Source: Nanobdellota archaeon
Lineage (GTDB): Archaea; Nanobdellota; Nanobdellia; Woesearchaeales; UBA9642
Length of the DNA stretch: 64,000 nucleotides
Assembly (NCBI GenBank): GCA_021813435.1
Contig: JAKAKR010000007.1
Location: 1 to 64,000, forward strand
Reading direction: 5' to 3'
Shown here: positions 37,875-46,651 of the stretch, piece by piece
Layout of the letters: every line of letters starts with the position of its first letter
How positions within the stretch are numbered: position 1 is the first letter of the stretch
The notes under the pieces: generated by a model
Told to the model about the DNA's origin: nothing
The model's database searches: none
Seen by the model: the letters and a program-made list of their open reading frames with translations, nothing else
Translations under genes and position numbers: made by a program

Positions 37875-38567
37875 TTATATTTCATTAAAGACGCATAGTT
37901 TCTTTTTTGTAAAATCGTATTGTGTTCCAGCATATGGATTGACTGTATCATCTTGTGGCAATATCTTGTTTTTCCATTGATATACATCGGATTCCATATA
38001 TGCTCCGGGATATGCTATTAGTCTCCAGACATCATTTCTTACGAGAGTTCTTGGAAATTCCACCAATCGTTGTTTGATTATATTTCCGACAGCAATCTCT
38101 TCAAGAATAAAATTTACATTTGCTTCACTATATTTTCTATTGCCTATGTCTTTTTTTATGCATTCTCTGAATTTTGGATCTTCTCTTTCTTGTTTTTTTA
38201 GAAGATTAAAAAATAATCCATAATATTTTGAATTTAATATTACATAATCTATTGGTAAATAATGAAATGCGTTTGGCATATACTGTTTTTTCTTGTCAAT
38301 CAATTTTCTTAATGCCGATGCATGTTGAATGACTTTCTGATTGAATTTTACACGAAGTTCATGAGATATATCTTCAGCATTAAAATAAAGACCTGTGGTA
38401 TACAAAATGATTACATCGTTAGAGAAAATAGCAAGTTTCTTGGCCAAATAATCAAAGATTTCATATGTTTCTTCAGGAGTTTGACCGGCAGAAATTCGTG
38501 CCATAGAAACTGGAATAATCAAGTAGCCATCATGTTGTATTATGTTAATATCAAAACCATGCTTCAT
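37875..38567 (-). CDS. Probable cyclodipeptide synthase, XYP type
   Basis: 230 residues, the usual CDPS length (AlbC is 239). CDPSs use two aminoacyl-tRNAs to make a cyclic dipeptide. Compared from memory with AlbC: Ser21 in IIPVSMARI fits the catalytic Ser (S37), Arg24 takes the X40 place, NVNFILEE fits the NYVLAE helix (E157 as E182, but Phe153 for Tyr178), and AYPG gives Y186-P187 as in the XYP subfamily. The helix SKYYGLFFNLLKKQEREDPK fits the Y....D..F region before it. The AT-rich composition and the position in a tRNA-flanked islet suggest gene transfer. If not a CDPS, it would be another HUP-fold protein. Confidence 0.55.
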   Translation of the reverse strand: MKHGFDINIIQHDGYLIIPVSMARISAGQTPEETYEIFDYLAKKLAIFSNDVIILYTTGLYFNAEDISHELRVKFNQKVIQHASALRKLIDKKKQYMPNAFHYLPIDYVILNSKYYGLFFNLLKKQEREDPKFRECIKKDIGNRKYSEANVNFILEEIAVGNIIKQRLVEFPRTLVRNDVWRLIAYPGAYMESDVYQWKNKILPQDDTVNPYAGTQYDFTKKKLCVFNEI

Positions 38568-38758
38568 ATGAACAGTATGCTATCTTTAATTTATAAAGTT
38601 ATATTTTCGTCAACTTTCAATAATCCAAGGTATTCCCTTATCTCGGAGGAAGGTAGAAGAAGTTAACTTTCCACGTATCTTATACTCGAGTGGTCTAAAG
38701 TGACAGGGGGCTTTACTAATTCGTATGCGAAATCGAGAACTATTCTGATAGCACGAGA

Positions 38759-39277
38759 TTAATGCATGTTCTTTATGGCCTTGCGATAGATGTCCATGCT
38801 GCTGAGATCGTGCTTGCTTAATTTACGGGTTGCCCGTCTCTGTTTTAATTGCAGTATCTGATTCCGGTTAGTGTCATTAATCTTGTTTTTTAATCGCATA
38901 TGCAACCTTTGTTCTTTGGTGATGGATTTCAGGAACCATATCTCTATTTCCCATTTTGGACTCGTAGTATGTGAATGCAGATTGATAATGAATCCTTGTG
39001 GTCTATTTGCTCGCTTGAATTTTACAAAGTCGCCATACTCATACTTTTGAAATCTTTTTTGGCTAATGAAATCATTGAGCGCGCCAAGAGCGCTTTGTTG
39101 AGGGTTTGGGGTAAGAACTACGATATCGATGTCAGGATTATACATCACATCAAGGGCAAAGCTTCCGATGATTTCAGGTTCACCATATTTCATCAATGTC
39201 GGAATGACTTTTCCTTCAAGTAATATCTTTTCAGCCTGTTTTCTTCGTTCTGCACTTAATTTCACGAGTCTATTCAT
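38759..39277 (-). CDS. Nucleotidyltransferase-fold protein
   Basis: 172 residues. EIIGSFALDVMYNPDIDIVVLTP carries the G-S helix turn and the D-x-D metal pair of the polymerase-beta nucleotidyltransferase fold; a third acidic residue is probably in KWEIEIWFL. The C-terminal half is basic and helical. The start overlaps the malic-enzyme stop by four bases (ATGA), so it is co-translated with that gene. It is a stand-alone enzyme of unknown substrate, not obviously paired with a HEPN partner. Confidence 0.75.
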   Translation of the reverse strand: MNRLVKLSAERRKQAEKILLEGKVIPTLMKYGEPEIIGSFALDVMYNPDIDIVVLTPNPQQSALGALNDFISQKRFQKYEYGDFVKFKRANRPQGFIINLHSHTTSPKWEIEIWFLKSITKEQRLHMRLKNKINDTNRNQILQLKQRRATRKLSKHDLSSMDIYRKAIKNMH

Positions 39278-40452
39278 ATCCTGTTCACTTGCGTCTTTTT
39301 TGCGGCTTTCATGACTGCGCGCGCCACAGCTTGCGCAACTCCCTTATCAAATGGTGATGGGATTATTCTTTCGACGGTCGGCTCTTTGACGAATGATGCA
39401 AGCGCTTTTGCAGTGGCCATCTTCATCTCAGTATTGATGACACGTGCACGGATTTTTAATGCGCCCTTGAATACTCCGGGAAATGCAAGGACATTATTGA
39501 TCTGGTTGGGGAAATCGCTGCGACCAGTCGCGACAATGAATGCTCCGGAATCTTTTGCAATGTCAGGCATGATTTCAGGGATTGGATTTGCCATCGCAAA
39601 AACAATCGGCTGCGTGTTCATGGACTTGATCATTTCTGCAGTGACGAGCCCGGGCGCGCTCACTCCGATGAATACGTCAGCGCCTTGCATGACTTCGTGA
39701 AGTGTCCCCTGCTCATGATGAGGATTTGTTATCTTTGCAATATCCTCTTTTTCAGGATTCATATTCACTGGTCTTCCAGGATAGATTGCGCCACTGCGAT
39801 CGACAAGAATAATGGTTTTCGCTCCTGCATGCATGAGAAGCCTTGTGATAGCGTCTCCTGCAGCTCCTGCGCCGGAAATGACAATTTTGATATCAGCAAA
39901 TTTTTTTTCTGCAAGCGCCAATGCATTGGTGAGTCCTGCAAGAACAACTATCGCAGTCCCATGTTGGTCATCATGGAATACCGGAATGTCCAGTTTTTCC
40001 TGAAGTCTTCGTTCGATCTCAAAACAGCGTGGCGCGCTGATATCTTCGAGATTTATCCCGCCAAGCCAGGCGCTGGAGCGCGCAACAGTATCGACAATCT
40101 CTTCGACATCCTTGGATTTTATTGCAATAGGGATTGCATCGATCCCACCGAATACCTTAAAGAGTGCTGCTTTCCCTTCCATGACCGGAAGCGATGCCTC
40201 AGGACCGATGTCGCCTAATCCGAGAACTGCAGATCCATCAGTCACAATACCGACAACATTGCCCTTTGCAGTGTACGTGTAGACATCATTAGGATGCTGC
40301 GCAATGCGCCGGCAGGGCTCGGCAACGCCGGGGGTATATGCCGTAGAGAGATCCTCACGGTTCCGGAGCAGAACCTTGGATGCGATCTTTATCTTTCCAC
40401 GATATTTTTTGTGCAGTTCCACTGCTAATGCATCATAATCTTTTGTAGCCAT
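39274..40452 (-). CDS. NAD(P)-dependent malic enzyme
   Basis: 392 residues, the short form common in archaea and bacteria. It decarboxylates malate to pyruvate with reduction of NAD(P). Motifs: LSTAYTPGVAEPCR, GNVVGIVTDGSAVLGLGDIGP, K at EGKAALFK, the metal-binding EDISAPRCFEIE and DDQHGTA, and the Rossmann loop ISGAGAAGDA. With pyruvate kinase at 18 kb it points to pyruvate as a metabolic hub. It heads a two-gene operon with the nucleotidyltransferase. Confidence 0.95.
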   Translation of the reverse strand: MATKDYDALAVELHKKYRGKIKIASKVLLRNREDLSTAYTPGVAEPCRRIAQHPNDVYTYTAKGNVVGIVTDGSAVLGLGDIGPEASLPVMEGKAALFKVFGGIDAIPIAIKSKDVEEIVDTVARSSAWLGGINLEDISAPRCFEIERRLQEKLDIPVFHDDQHGTAIVVLAGLTNALALAEKKFADIKIVISGAGAAGDAITRLLMHAGAKTIILVDRSGAIYPGRPVNMNPEKEDIAKITNPHHEQGTLHEVMQGADVFIGVSAPGLVTAEMIKSMNTQPIVFAMANPIPEIMPDIAKDSGAFIVATGRSDFPNQINNVLAFPGVFKGALKIRARVINTEMKMATAKALASFVKEPTVERIIPSPFDKGVAQAVARAVMKAAKKTQVNRI

Positions 40453-40507
40453 TTATGCACCTACTTATCGCAGTGATTGCAGTCTGGAGAAATATAAAGG
40501 TATTGGT

Positions 40508-41476
40508 TTAGGGTACGCTCCTGAACCGGGTGTTTGCAAGGCCCCACTCGAGAAAGATGAGCGCGATGCATATGATGAGCAGTCCGATGGTCAGATCAAC
40601 ATCAATATACGCTTCTTGAGTATGCATGCCGATAGATTGATATGCGGCGTTCAGTTTGTCATTGGTCGGCGCTGCATAATATATTCCGCCAGTCTCGTTT
40701 GCGATCCGTTTGAGTGTTTTCTCATCGACAACTGAACTGATATTATAATACTCGGGAAGATATCCGATAGGCCCGCTATTGGTTCCCAGGCCCACTGTAT
40801 AGACAATGACGCTATTCTCCTTTGCGTAGCGTATGGCCTGCGCAATCGGGTCTGTGGTAAAATAACTTGCGGTGTTGCTTCCATCAGTGAGCATGATAAT
40901 GGTTCGCCCATGCTTTGAATTGAGAAGCAGGTTTGACGCGGTGATGATGGCGCCGGGAATGTCAGTTCCTCCTGTACTCATGAGTGTGATTCCATTGATG
41001 GATTGTTCTACAGTAAGCTTGTCGCGTATCGGCAATTGCTCGATAAATGCTGCCCCGGAAAAACTGATGACGCCAACTGCTGATCCTGCGGAAAGATGGT
41101 CGACAAATGTTCGCGCTTCACCCTTTGCGGCATCAAGGCGTGTCGGCATAAGATCCTGCGCAGACATGGATGCACTGGTATCAATGGCGATGATGACATC
41201 ATTATTGCTGCTTTCCCCTTTATACCAGAGTGTGGTGCCGGCGATTGCAAACACGAGCGCAATGATGATGATAATGCGGATGACAAGGATCGTATAGTTA
41301 TGCGTCACAATCTTTTGCGCATTGACTCTTTTTAATGCCACAAAATTTGCAAATTTGATTGCGCGGCGCTTGGTATAGCGCAGGAATGCAAAATGCGTGA
41401 TGATCAGTACCGGGATACTTGCAAGATACCAGAGATATTCTGCGTGGGTGAATGTGAAATACATAGATGCCTGCAC
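40508..41476 (-). CDS. BatA-like von Willebrand factor A membrane protein
   Basis: 322 residues. Two N-terminal hydrophobic segments (about 9-27 and 62-80), a VWA domain with the MIDAS motif DTSASMSAQD (DxSxS), T at GGTDIPG and D at LTDGSNT, and a C-terminal TM helix (LTIGLLIICIALIFLEWGL). It is the third gene of a MoxR-DUF58-VWA operon; such sets work as chaperone-like systems for metal- or envelope-protein maturation, so a link to the surface proteins here is possible but not shown. It begins directly beside the DUF58 stop. Confidence 0.9.
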   Translation of the reverse strand: MQASMYFTFTHAEYLWYLASIPVLIITHFAFLRYTKRRAIKFANFVALKRVNAQKIVTHNYTILVIRIIIIIALVFAIAGTTLWYKGESSNNDVIIAIDTSASMSAQDLMPTRLDAAKGEARTFVDHLSAGSAVGVISFSGAAFIEQLPIRDKLTVEQSINGITLMSTGGTDIPGAIITASNLLLNSKHGRTIIMLTDGSNTASYFTTDPIAQAIRYAKENSVIVYTVGLGTNSGPIGYLPEYYNISSVVDEKTLKRIANETGGIYYAAPTNDKLNAAYQSIGMHTQEAYIDVDLTIGLLIICIALIFLEWGLANTRFRSVP

Positions 41477-42379
41477 TCAGCGCACGATCTGGGTAAGTGC
41501 CCTCCGTTTGAAGAACCTGACGAGTTCATTATAAAAGTCCTTATCGGTTGTGACCTTGAGAAAATCTGATCTTGTCGCCCGAAAATGTTTTTCGATCATT
41601 GCCTCTTCCTCGAGTACATACTTGCGGTATGCTGCTGCATATTGATCAACATCTATATATAGCTTGTCATTCGTATACGGGTCTTCGAGGACATACTGGC
41701 CTGCTCCTGCGGGAAGTTCACGGTCGCGCGGGTCGCGGATCATGATCCCGATGATCTGGTATTTCTGCGATGCGATGCGCAGATACTTGTACCAGTCGTC
41801 TGCAAGTCCGATAAAATCCGAGATGATGATAATGACTGCACGCTGCTTAAGGAATGTGAAGAGATATTTCATGACATTTCTGAAATCAAAATTTCCCCCG
41901 TAATTATTGACATTGGAGAGATCCTTGACGATGAATGCGTGCATTTTGCGTCCCATGTTGATGGGCAGGCGCGTGACCAGATGGTCATTCATCATGCTCA
42001 GGCCAACCCCGTCGCCTGAACGCAGGATTGCGTACGAGAGTGAACTGACGATTTCTGCAGCGATCTCTGCCTTCAGTTTCTTCTGGCTGGTAAAGAGCAT
42101 GCTGTTGCTGACATCCATGAGAAAAAATACATTGACGCTCTTCTCTTCTTCATATTCCTTGACGAGAAGCGATTTGGAGCGCAGGGATGCCTTCCAGTCG
42201 ATGAGTGATGCGTCATCACCATACTGGTATGCGCGATACCCGGAGAATTCTATACCGTGGCCCTTGAAGCTTGTGGTCCAATTGCCCTCGATGATCTCGC
42301 TGAGCACTGACTGTTTTGCATAAATATCTGCCCTGCGGATTCTTGGGAGAAGATCCGCATCGAGTTTTCGTATCGCCAT
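41477..42379 (-). CDS. DUF58 protein (MoxR-associated)
   Basis: 300 residues. FSGYRAYQYGDDASLIDWKASLRSKSLLVKEYEEE is the DUF58 signature, and VFFLMDVSNSML opens a VWA-like region. Cytoplasmic, with no membrane helix. It sits between the MoxR ATPase and the VWA membrane protein on the same strand and is taken to be the adaptor of that system. Length is normal. Confidence 0.92.
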   Translation of the reverse strand: MAIRKLDADLLPRIRRADIYAKQSVLSEIIEGNWTTSFKGHGIEFSGYRAYQYGDDASLIDWKASLRSKSLLVKEYEEEKSVNVFFLMDVSNSMLFTSQKKLKAEIAAEIVSSLSYAILRSGDGVGLSMMNDHLVTRLPINMGRKMHAFIVKDLSNVNNYGGNFDFRNVMKYLFTFLKQRAVIIIISDFIGLADDWYKYLRIASQKYQIIGIMIRDPRDRELPAGAGQYVLEDPYTNDKLYIDVDQYAAAYRKYVLEEEAMIEKHFRATRSDFLKVTTDKDFYNELVRFFKRRALTQIVR

Positions 42380-42417
42380 TTTCAGAAATCACGTCATTGC
42401 ATATGCACTTCCCACCC

Positions 42418-43452
42418 TCACTGCGGTATGGGAACCTTTCGGAGTATCTCATCAATAATCTTATCAGTGTTCATCTCTTCAGCCTGTCCCTCGTAATTGA
42501 GGATCATGCGATGCCGCAGGACATTATGCGCGATCTCTTTGACATCAATCGGCGTCACATACGTCTTGCCTTTCACTAATGCATGGGCCTTGGATGCGAT
42601 GAATAATGCGATTGTTGCACGCGGTGATGCGCCGTATTCGAGGTATTTTCCGCTTGTGATATGGTACTTCTCATAGTTTCGTGTCGATTCCACGATCCGC
42701 ACAATGTACTGTTCGATCTTCTTATCCATGTAGATCTTCTTGACATCCTGCTGCGCCCGGATGATATCCTCAGGAGTCATGACCGGCGCAATCTCGAATT
42801 CCTCAAATTTCTGGAGGGTATTATTCTGGTGGATGATCTTGAGTTCGTCCTCGATATTCGGGTATTCCATCTTGAGCTTGAACATGAACCTGTCGACCTG
42901 CGCTTCAGGCAGCTTGTAGGTTCCTAGACTTTCAATCGGGTTCTGGGTTGCCATTACAAAAAACGGTGTCGGCAGCGCAAAGGATTCTTTACCGATAGTG
43001 ACCTGGCGCTCCTGCATTGCCTCAAGAAGTGCAGACTGCACTTTCGGCGGAGCCCTGTTGATCTCATCTGCAAGGACAAAATTTGCAAAGATCGGTCCCT
43101 TGACTGAATAAAATCCTTTGCCTTCCTCATATGTCGTGATTCCCACAATATCAGTCGGGAGCAGATCTGGCGTGAACTGGATTCTTGAGAATTGTCCGCG
43201 GGTGATTTTAGAAAGCGTCCGGACGCTGAGGGTCTTTGCAATACCAGGTACACCCTCGACAAGGACATGGCCGTTGCAGAGTAATGCCTCGATAAGCGCG
43301 CTCACGATCTTGTCCTGCCCGACAATGACCTTTGCGACCTCGCTGCGGATCTCTGCGATCTTCTTCTGATAGGATTGGATAGTATTGTCAAACTCTTTGG
43401 CCTTAAGAAGCGTATTTTGAAATTGCGCTGCTGCGCTCTGCTTGATTGCCAC
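42418..43452 (-). CDS. MoxR-family AAA+ ATPase
   Basis: 344 residues. Walker A is GVPGIAKT, Walker B is LADEINRAPP, sensor 1 is MATQNP and the arginine region is in EAQVDRFMFKL. An N-terminal coiled coil (~1-35) precedes the AAA core; the lid domain has SPRATIALFIASKAHAL. First gene of the MoxR-DUF58-VWA operon. Its promoter lies in the gap before the Cys-rich gene, which is transcribed in the opposite direction. Confidence 0.95.
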   Translation of the reverse strand: MAIKQSAAAQFQNTLLKAKEFDNTIQSYQKKIAEIRSEVAKVIVGQDKIVSALIEALLCNGHVLVEGVPGIAKTLSVRTLSKITRGQFSRIQFTPDLLPTDIVGITTYEEGKGFYSVKGPIFANFVLADEINRAPPKVQSALLEAMQERQVTIGKESFALPTPFFVMATQNPIESLGTYKLPEAQVDRFMFKLKMEYPNIEDELKIIHQNNTLQKFEEFEIAPVMTPEDIIRAQQDVKKIYMDKKIEQYIVRIVESTRNYEKYHITSGKYLEYGASPRATIALFIASKAHALVKGKTYVTPIDVKEIAHNVLRHRMILNYEGQAEEMNTDKIIDEILRKVPIPQ

Positions 43453-43697
43453 AAACTCACCTCTCTTCTATCCCTATATTCCTCTATTTAAATAGATTGC
43501 GATTACGTTCCATATCTTCACCACTGTCAACATTGAATGCAAGAGTCGTAACTTATCGTATCTCAAAAAGAAATATCACTTTAAGTTCGTTAGAAGGTAT
43601 AACTAAGTATTTAAATACTCATAGATATCTAAATGGATACTGAATAGTAATAGCTACTTAATCGATGCGATATAATGATCGTTTCGGAGGCATACAA

Positions 43698-44924
43698 ATG
43701 AAAAAAAATAAACTATTATCTGGTCTGTTCGTTTTACTCCTAGTATTATCAGTAACAAGCGTTGTTTTTGCCTTTCCTATCACGGGAAGAGTTATCACGG
43801 TAAGTTCTACGGAAACCACCATCACGCAAGGGAATGCTTGCGCAACGCCGATATGTGCAGATGATGTCCAACCTGTGGATACAGGAAAACTTGATTCAAA
43901 TGAGTGTCATGTTTATGCATGTAAAACAGATGCAACAGATGCTAATGTCTGTTGTGAAAGTTTTGGATATGGCGCAAGGATGATTAAGACCCCTTCAAGT
44001 TATGCGATGATGCCGAGGAGTAAATGCACCATCGAACCAGGTTTTGTCGGTGGCGGAAAAAATATTGTTGATAACAGTTTCTGTACTCAGACAAACACAT
44101 CCACTTGCGTCGCTAATAATGGTGCATGCTGCGTAGGGGATGTTTGCGTAAGAACAACAGCTGATTGCACTAACGGTAACACTCCGCAGTTCAAGGGTTG
44201 CAGTGATTCCTGTAAACCTGTTGTTGAATGTGTTGCAGATGATAGAAATATAGCAGCCTGTGCCATCTGTGCAGGTGGGACTGATACTGGCATGATTGAT
44301 GATCATGGCTGCCCGATAATGATCTGTCCGACAGCGCCTACTCCAGAACCTATAGGCGCGTGTTCTAGACCGATATGCAGTAATGACTCTACACCTGTGG
44401 ATACAGGAAAAGTTGATTCAAATAAGTGTACAATCTACACATGCCCTATACAGGCCTGCCCTGAAAATTGTGTATGCAATGACCAAGCAACGACTTGTCC
44501 AACAGTGCAAGGTAAACCTATCGAGGTTGAAATAGCTACATCGCAGGGTCCCAACACGATCTCTGTAGGGAAAGGCACTAATGATGCAATGATCATCACT
44601 GAAGGGAAAACCGCGGTATCGACTTCAACGCATTTAGTCATTGAAGACAAGAAACTGATGATGAATACCACACAGGGAACAAAGGAGATCAAGATTATGC
44701 CTTCAACAGCTTCAGAAACTGCAATAAACCAGTTGCAGTTAAAGAATTATCAGATAGAATTAAAGGATGTCGGGCAGCCTGTCTATGAGATAACGGGAAC
44801 GAAAGATGTAAAGGTCATGGGTATATTCAATGCGCAGATGCTGATAACAAGCAGTGTTGATGCAACGACAGGTAGTGTGGGTGTCACCGCCAAGCCCTGG
44901 TGGAGCTTTTTAGCTAAAGAATAA
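43698..44924 (+). CDS. Cys-rich secreted protein with ITGRV motif and duplicated Cys module
   Basis: 408 residues from ATG 43698; GGAGG lies eight bases before it, which decides against the in-frame ATG at 43665. The signal peptide MKKNKLLSGLFVLLLVLSVTSVVFA is followed by FPITGRVITV. Two related Cys modules read CATPICADDVQPVDTGKLDSN and CSRPICSNDSTPVDTGKVDSN; between them lies a third Cys-rich segment (CVADDRNIAACAICAGGTD). The Cys-free C-terminal ~150 residues are beta-rich. About 30 Cys suggest disulphides in an exported stable protein. No anchor is seen at the C-terminus. Confidence 0.85.
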   Translation: MKKNKLLSGLFVLLLVLSVTSVVFAFPITGRVITVSSTETTITQGNACATPICADDVQPVDTGKLDSNECHVYACKTDATDANVCCESFGYGARMIKTPSSYAMMPRSKCTIEPGFVGGGKNIVDNSFCTQTNTSTCVANNGACCVGDVCVRTTADCTNGNTPQFKGCSDSCKPVVECVADDRNIAACAICAGGTDTGMIDDHGCPIMICPTAPTPEPIGACSRPICSNDSTPVDTGKVDSNKCTIYTCPIQACPENCVCNDQATTCPTVQGKPIEVEIATSQGPNTISVGKGTNDAMIITEGKTAVSTSTHLVIEDKKLMMNTTQGTKEIKIMPSTASETAINQLQLKNYQIELKDVGQPVYEITGTKDVKVMGIFNAQMLITSSVDATTGSVGVTAKPWWSFLAKE

Positions 44925-44969
44925 TTAATTTTTTTTCTTTTACTTATTTTTCTCTTATTATTCCATTTA

Positions 44970-44979
44970 CTTTTTAAAT
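44970..44979 (+). promoter_or_regulatory. TATA box, leaderless promoter of trm1
   Basis: CTTTTTAAATG lies about 25 bases before ATG 45001. Confidence 0.55.
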
Positions 44980-45000
44980 GTCTGCACTCTTACATATCTC

Positions 45001-46125
45001 ATGCATCTCATTACTGAAGGCTCAATCAAATTCTATGCGTCAAAGGCAGATGATGGCAAAATCAGTAAAGAACTTGAGGTATTCTATAATCCGGTCATGA
45101 AATTCAATCGTGACGTCTCAGTCCTGCTCTTGAACGCGCTTGACCGTAAGAACTTGAAGATTGCAGACATCATGGCAGGTTCCGGCATAAGGTCGTTACG
45201 GTTCCTTAAAGAACTCAATCAGGGCATCATAAAAAAAATTGCAGTCAATGACTACGATGATAACTTTGTCGCGACATTCAAAAAAAATCTTTCACTTAAC
45301 GCCATTGATGAAGACACGCTCCCCCTTACTGTTGCATCAAAAGACGCCAATATCTTCCTTCGTGAATCCCGCGGGTTTGATTATATTGATATCGACCCAT
45401 TCGGCAGCCCAAACCCTTTTCTTGATGCTGCAATCGATCGCATTGCACGCAAGGGAATCCTTGCAGTCACTGCAACAGACACTGCGCCGCTCTGCGGGAC
45501 CTATGTGGACGCCTGCAGGAGAAAATATTGGGCAGAGCCCTTGCGCAACCATTTGATGCATGAGATTGGTCTGCGCATCTTGATTCGCAAGGTCCAGCTT
45601 GTCGGGGTCCAGTATGAGAAAGTACTGATGCCAATCTATAGTTATGCAAAAGACCATTATTTCAGGATATTTTTTCATTGCGAAAAAAGCAAGAAGAGCT
45701 GTGATGAGATCATTTCCCAGCACCACTACGCGCTTTACTGCAAGGAATGCATGACTGTTCATCCGTCAATTCCTAATCATGGCATTTGCTCTTCCTGCAA
45801 CAAACCATTCATCCATGCAGGAAAATTATGGACAGGAAGACTGTGGGATGAACCGCTCGCGCAAGCAATCGCAAAGCATAACGTCGAGAAATCAAACACC
45901 CGTTTCTTACAGATGATCGCCGAGGAATCACAACATCAGGACATAGGAATGGGATTCTACGATATCCATGAGATCGCAAAGAGGTACAAATTGACTGTTC
46001 CCAACTTTTCACAGCTCATGGAAAAGATCCGCAAGAAAGGTTATCCCTGTACCCGAACAATCTTTTCAGAATATGGGATAAAGACCGCAATGCCTTTGAC
46101 AGCACTTATACTGCTTATGCAGTAA
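45001..46125 (+). CDS. trm1: tRNA (guanine26-N2)-dimethyltransferase
   Basis: 374 residues. It transfers two methyl groups from S-adenosylmethionine to G26 of tRNA. Motifs: IADIMAGSGIRSLRFL (AdoMet site), VNDYD, the Trm1 catalytic block IDIDPFGSPNPFLD, and VTATDTAPLCGTY. A C-terminal zinc-binding part has C..C (YCKEC, CSSC) and the RLWDEPLA motif. Both tRNA-Thr genes in the window carry G26, so both could be substrates. The gene is monocistronic by position. Confidence 0.95.
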   Translation: MHLITEGSIKFYASKADDGKISKELEVFYNPVMKFNRDVSVLLLNALDRKNLKIADIMAGSGIRSLRFLKELNQGIIKKIAVNDYDDNFVATFKKNLSLNAIDEDTLPLTVASKDANIFLRESRGFDYIDIDPFGSPNPFLDAAIDRIARKGILAVTATDTAPLCGTYVDACRRKYWAEPLRNHLMHEIGLRILIRKVQLVGVQYEKVLMPIYSYAKDHYFRIFFHCEKSKKSCDEIISQHHYALYCKECMTVHPSIPNHGICSSCNKPFIHAGKLWTGRLWDEPLAQAIAKHNVEKSNTRFLQMIAEESQHQDIGMGFYDIHEIAKRYKLTVPNFSQLMEKIRKKGYPCTRTIFSEYGIKTAMPLTALILLMQ

Positions 46126-46129
46126 CCTA

Positions 46130-46408
46130 TTACCCGATGATTCTTCGCATGTCACTGACTTCGACGGATTGGACGCCGGCAATACCAGAAATCTTTTCCT
46201 GGAGCGGCTCCATATCTGCCTTCTTCTCATCGCATAAGAATGTGATATTTATGGATTCGAGCCCGAATGCGACAGGGATGACTTCGACTTTCTTTTGCCG
46301 TTCATCAGAAGCTGCGACAATAAACTGCATTGCTTCGTTTTCGATGCGCTTCAAATCCTCTTCAGGACTCTCAGGCATGATTTTGAGCGTGATTATTGCT
46401 GTACCCAT
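46130..46408 (-). CDS. ef1b: Elongation factor 1-beta (aEF1B)
   Basis: 92 residues, normal for archaea. It is the guanine-nucleotide exchange factor for aEF1A. AIITLKIMPESPEEDL at the N-terminus, PVAFGLESINITFLCDEK in the middle and SVEVSDMRRIIG at the end are family hallmarks. It lies 30 bases downstream of a small zinc-finger gene on the same strand, a pair seen widely in archaea. Confidence 0.95.
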   Translation of the reverse strand: MGTAIITLKIMPESPEEDLKRIENEAMQFIVAASDERQKKVEVIPVAFGLESINITFLCDEKKADMEPLQEKISGIAGVQSVEVSDMRRIIG

Positions 46409-46438
46409 TTTTTTCCTCGAAAAAACGCGTATGCGTTC

Positions 46439-46609
46439 TTAGTTTGGTCCCTCAAATCCGCATTCCGGGCACTTATACTTTGCGACTGTCTCGCGGCATT
46501 TTGCGCAGCGCGTAATCTCTACTTTGCTGCAGCCCGGGCAGAGGAATGTTGTTGAGCCGATATTATTCATTAATGATGTTTTACAGGTAATACATTTTTT
46601 TGCCGTCAT
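46439..46609 (-). CDS. 56-residue zinc-finger protein (HVO_2753-like)
   Basis: MTAKKCITCKTSLMNN at the start, LCPGC, RCAKCRET and KYKCPECGFEGPN at the end: four CxxC-type knuckles giving two zinc fingers. This is the small zinc-finger protein regularly encoded just upstream of aEF1B in archaea. The role is not settled; a translation link is suggested by the neighbour. It is below the length cut-off of most gene finders but clear. Confidence 0.85.
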   Translation of the reverse strand: MTAKKCITCKTSLMNNIGSTTFLCPGCSKVEITRCAKCRETVAKYKCPECGFEGPN

Positions 46610-46651
46610 AAGATACCACCAATTGTGTTTATAGAAGGAATTTTGGGGTAT

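Noticed and set aside
38680-38760. tRNA-like stretch CTCGAGTGGTCTAAAGTGACAGG resembling a D-arm of tRNA-Leu/Ser
   Set aside because: No matching acceptor, anticodon or T-arm could be formed around it; at most a remnant.
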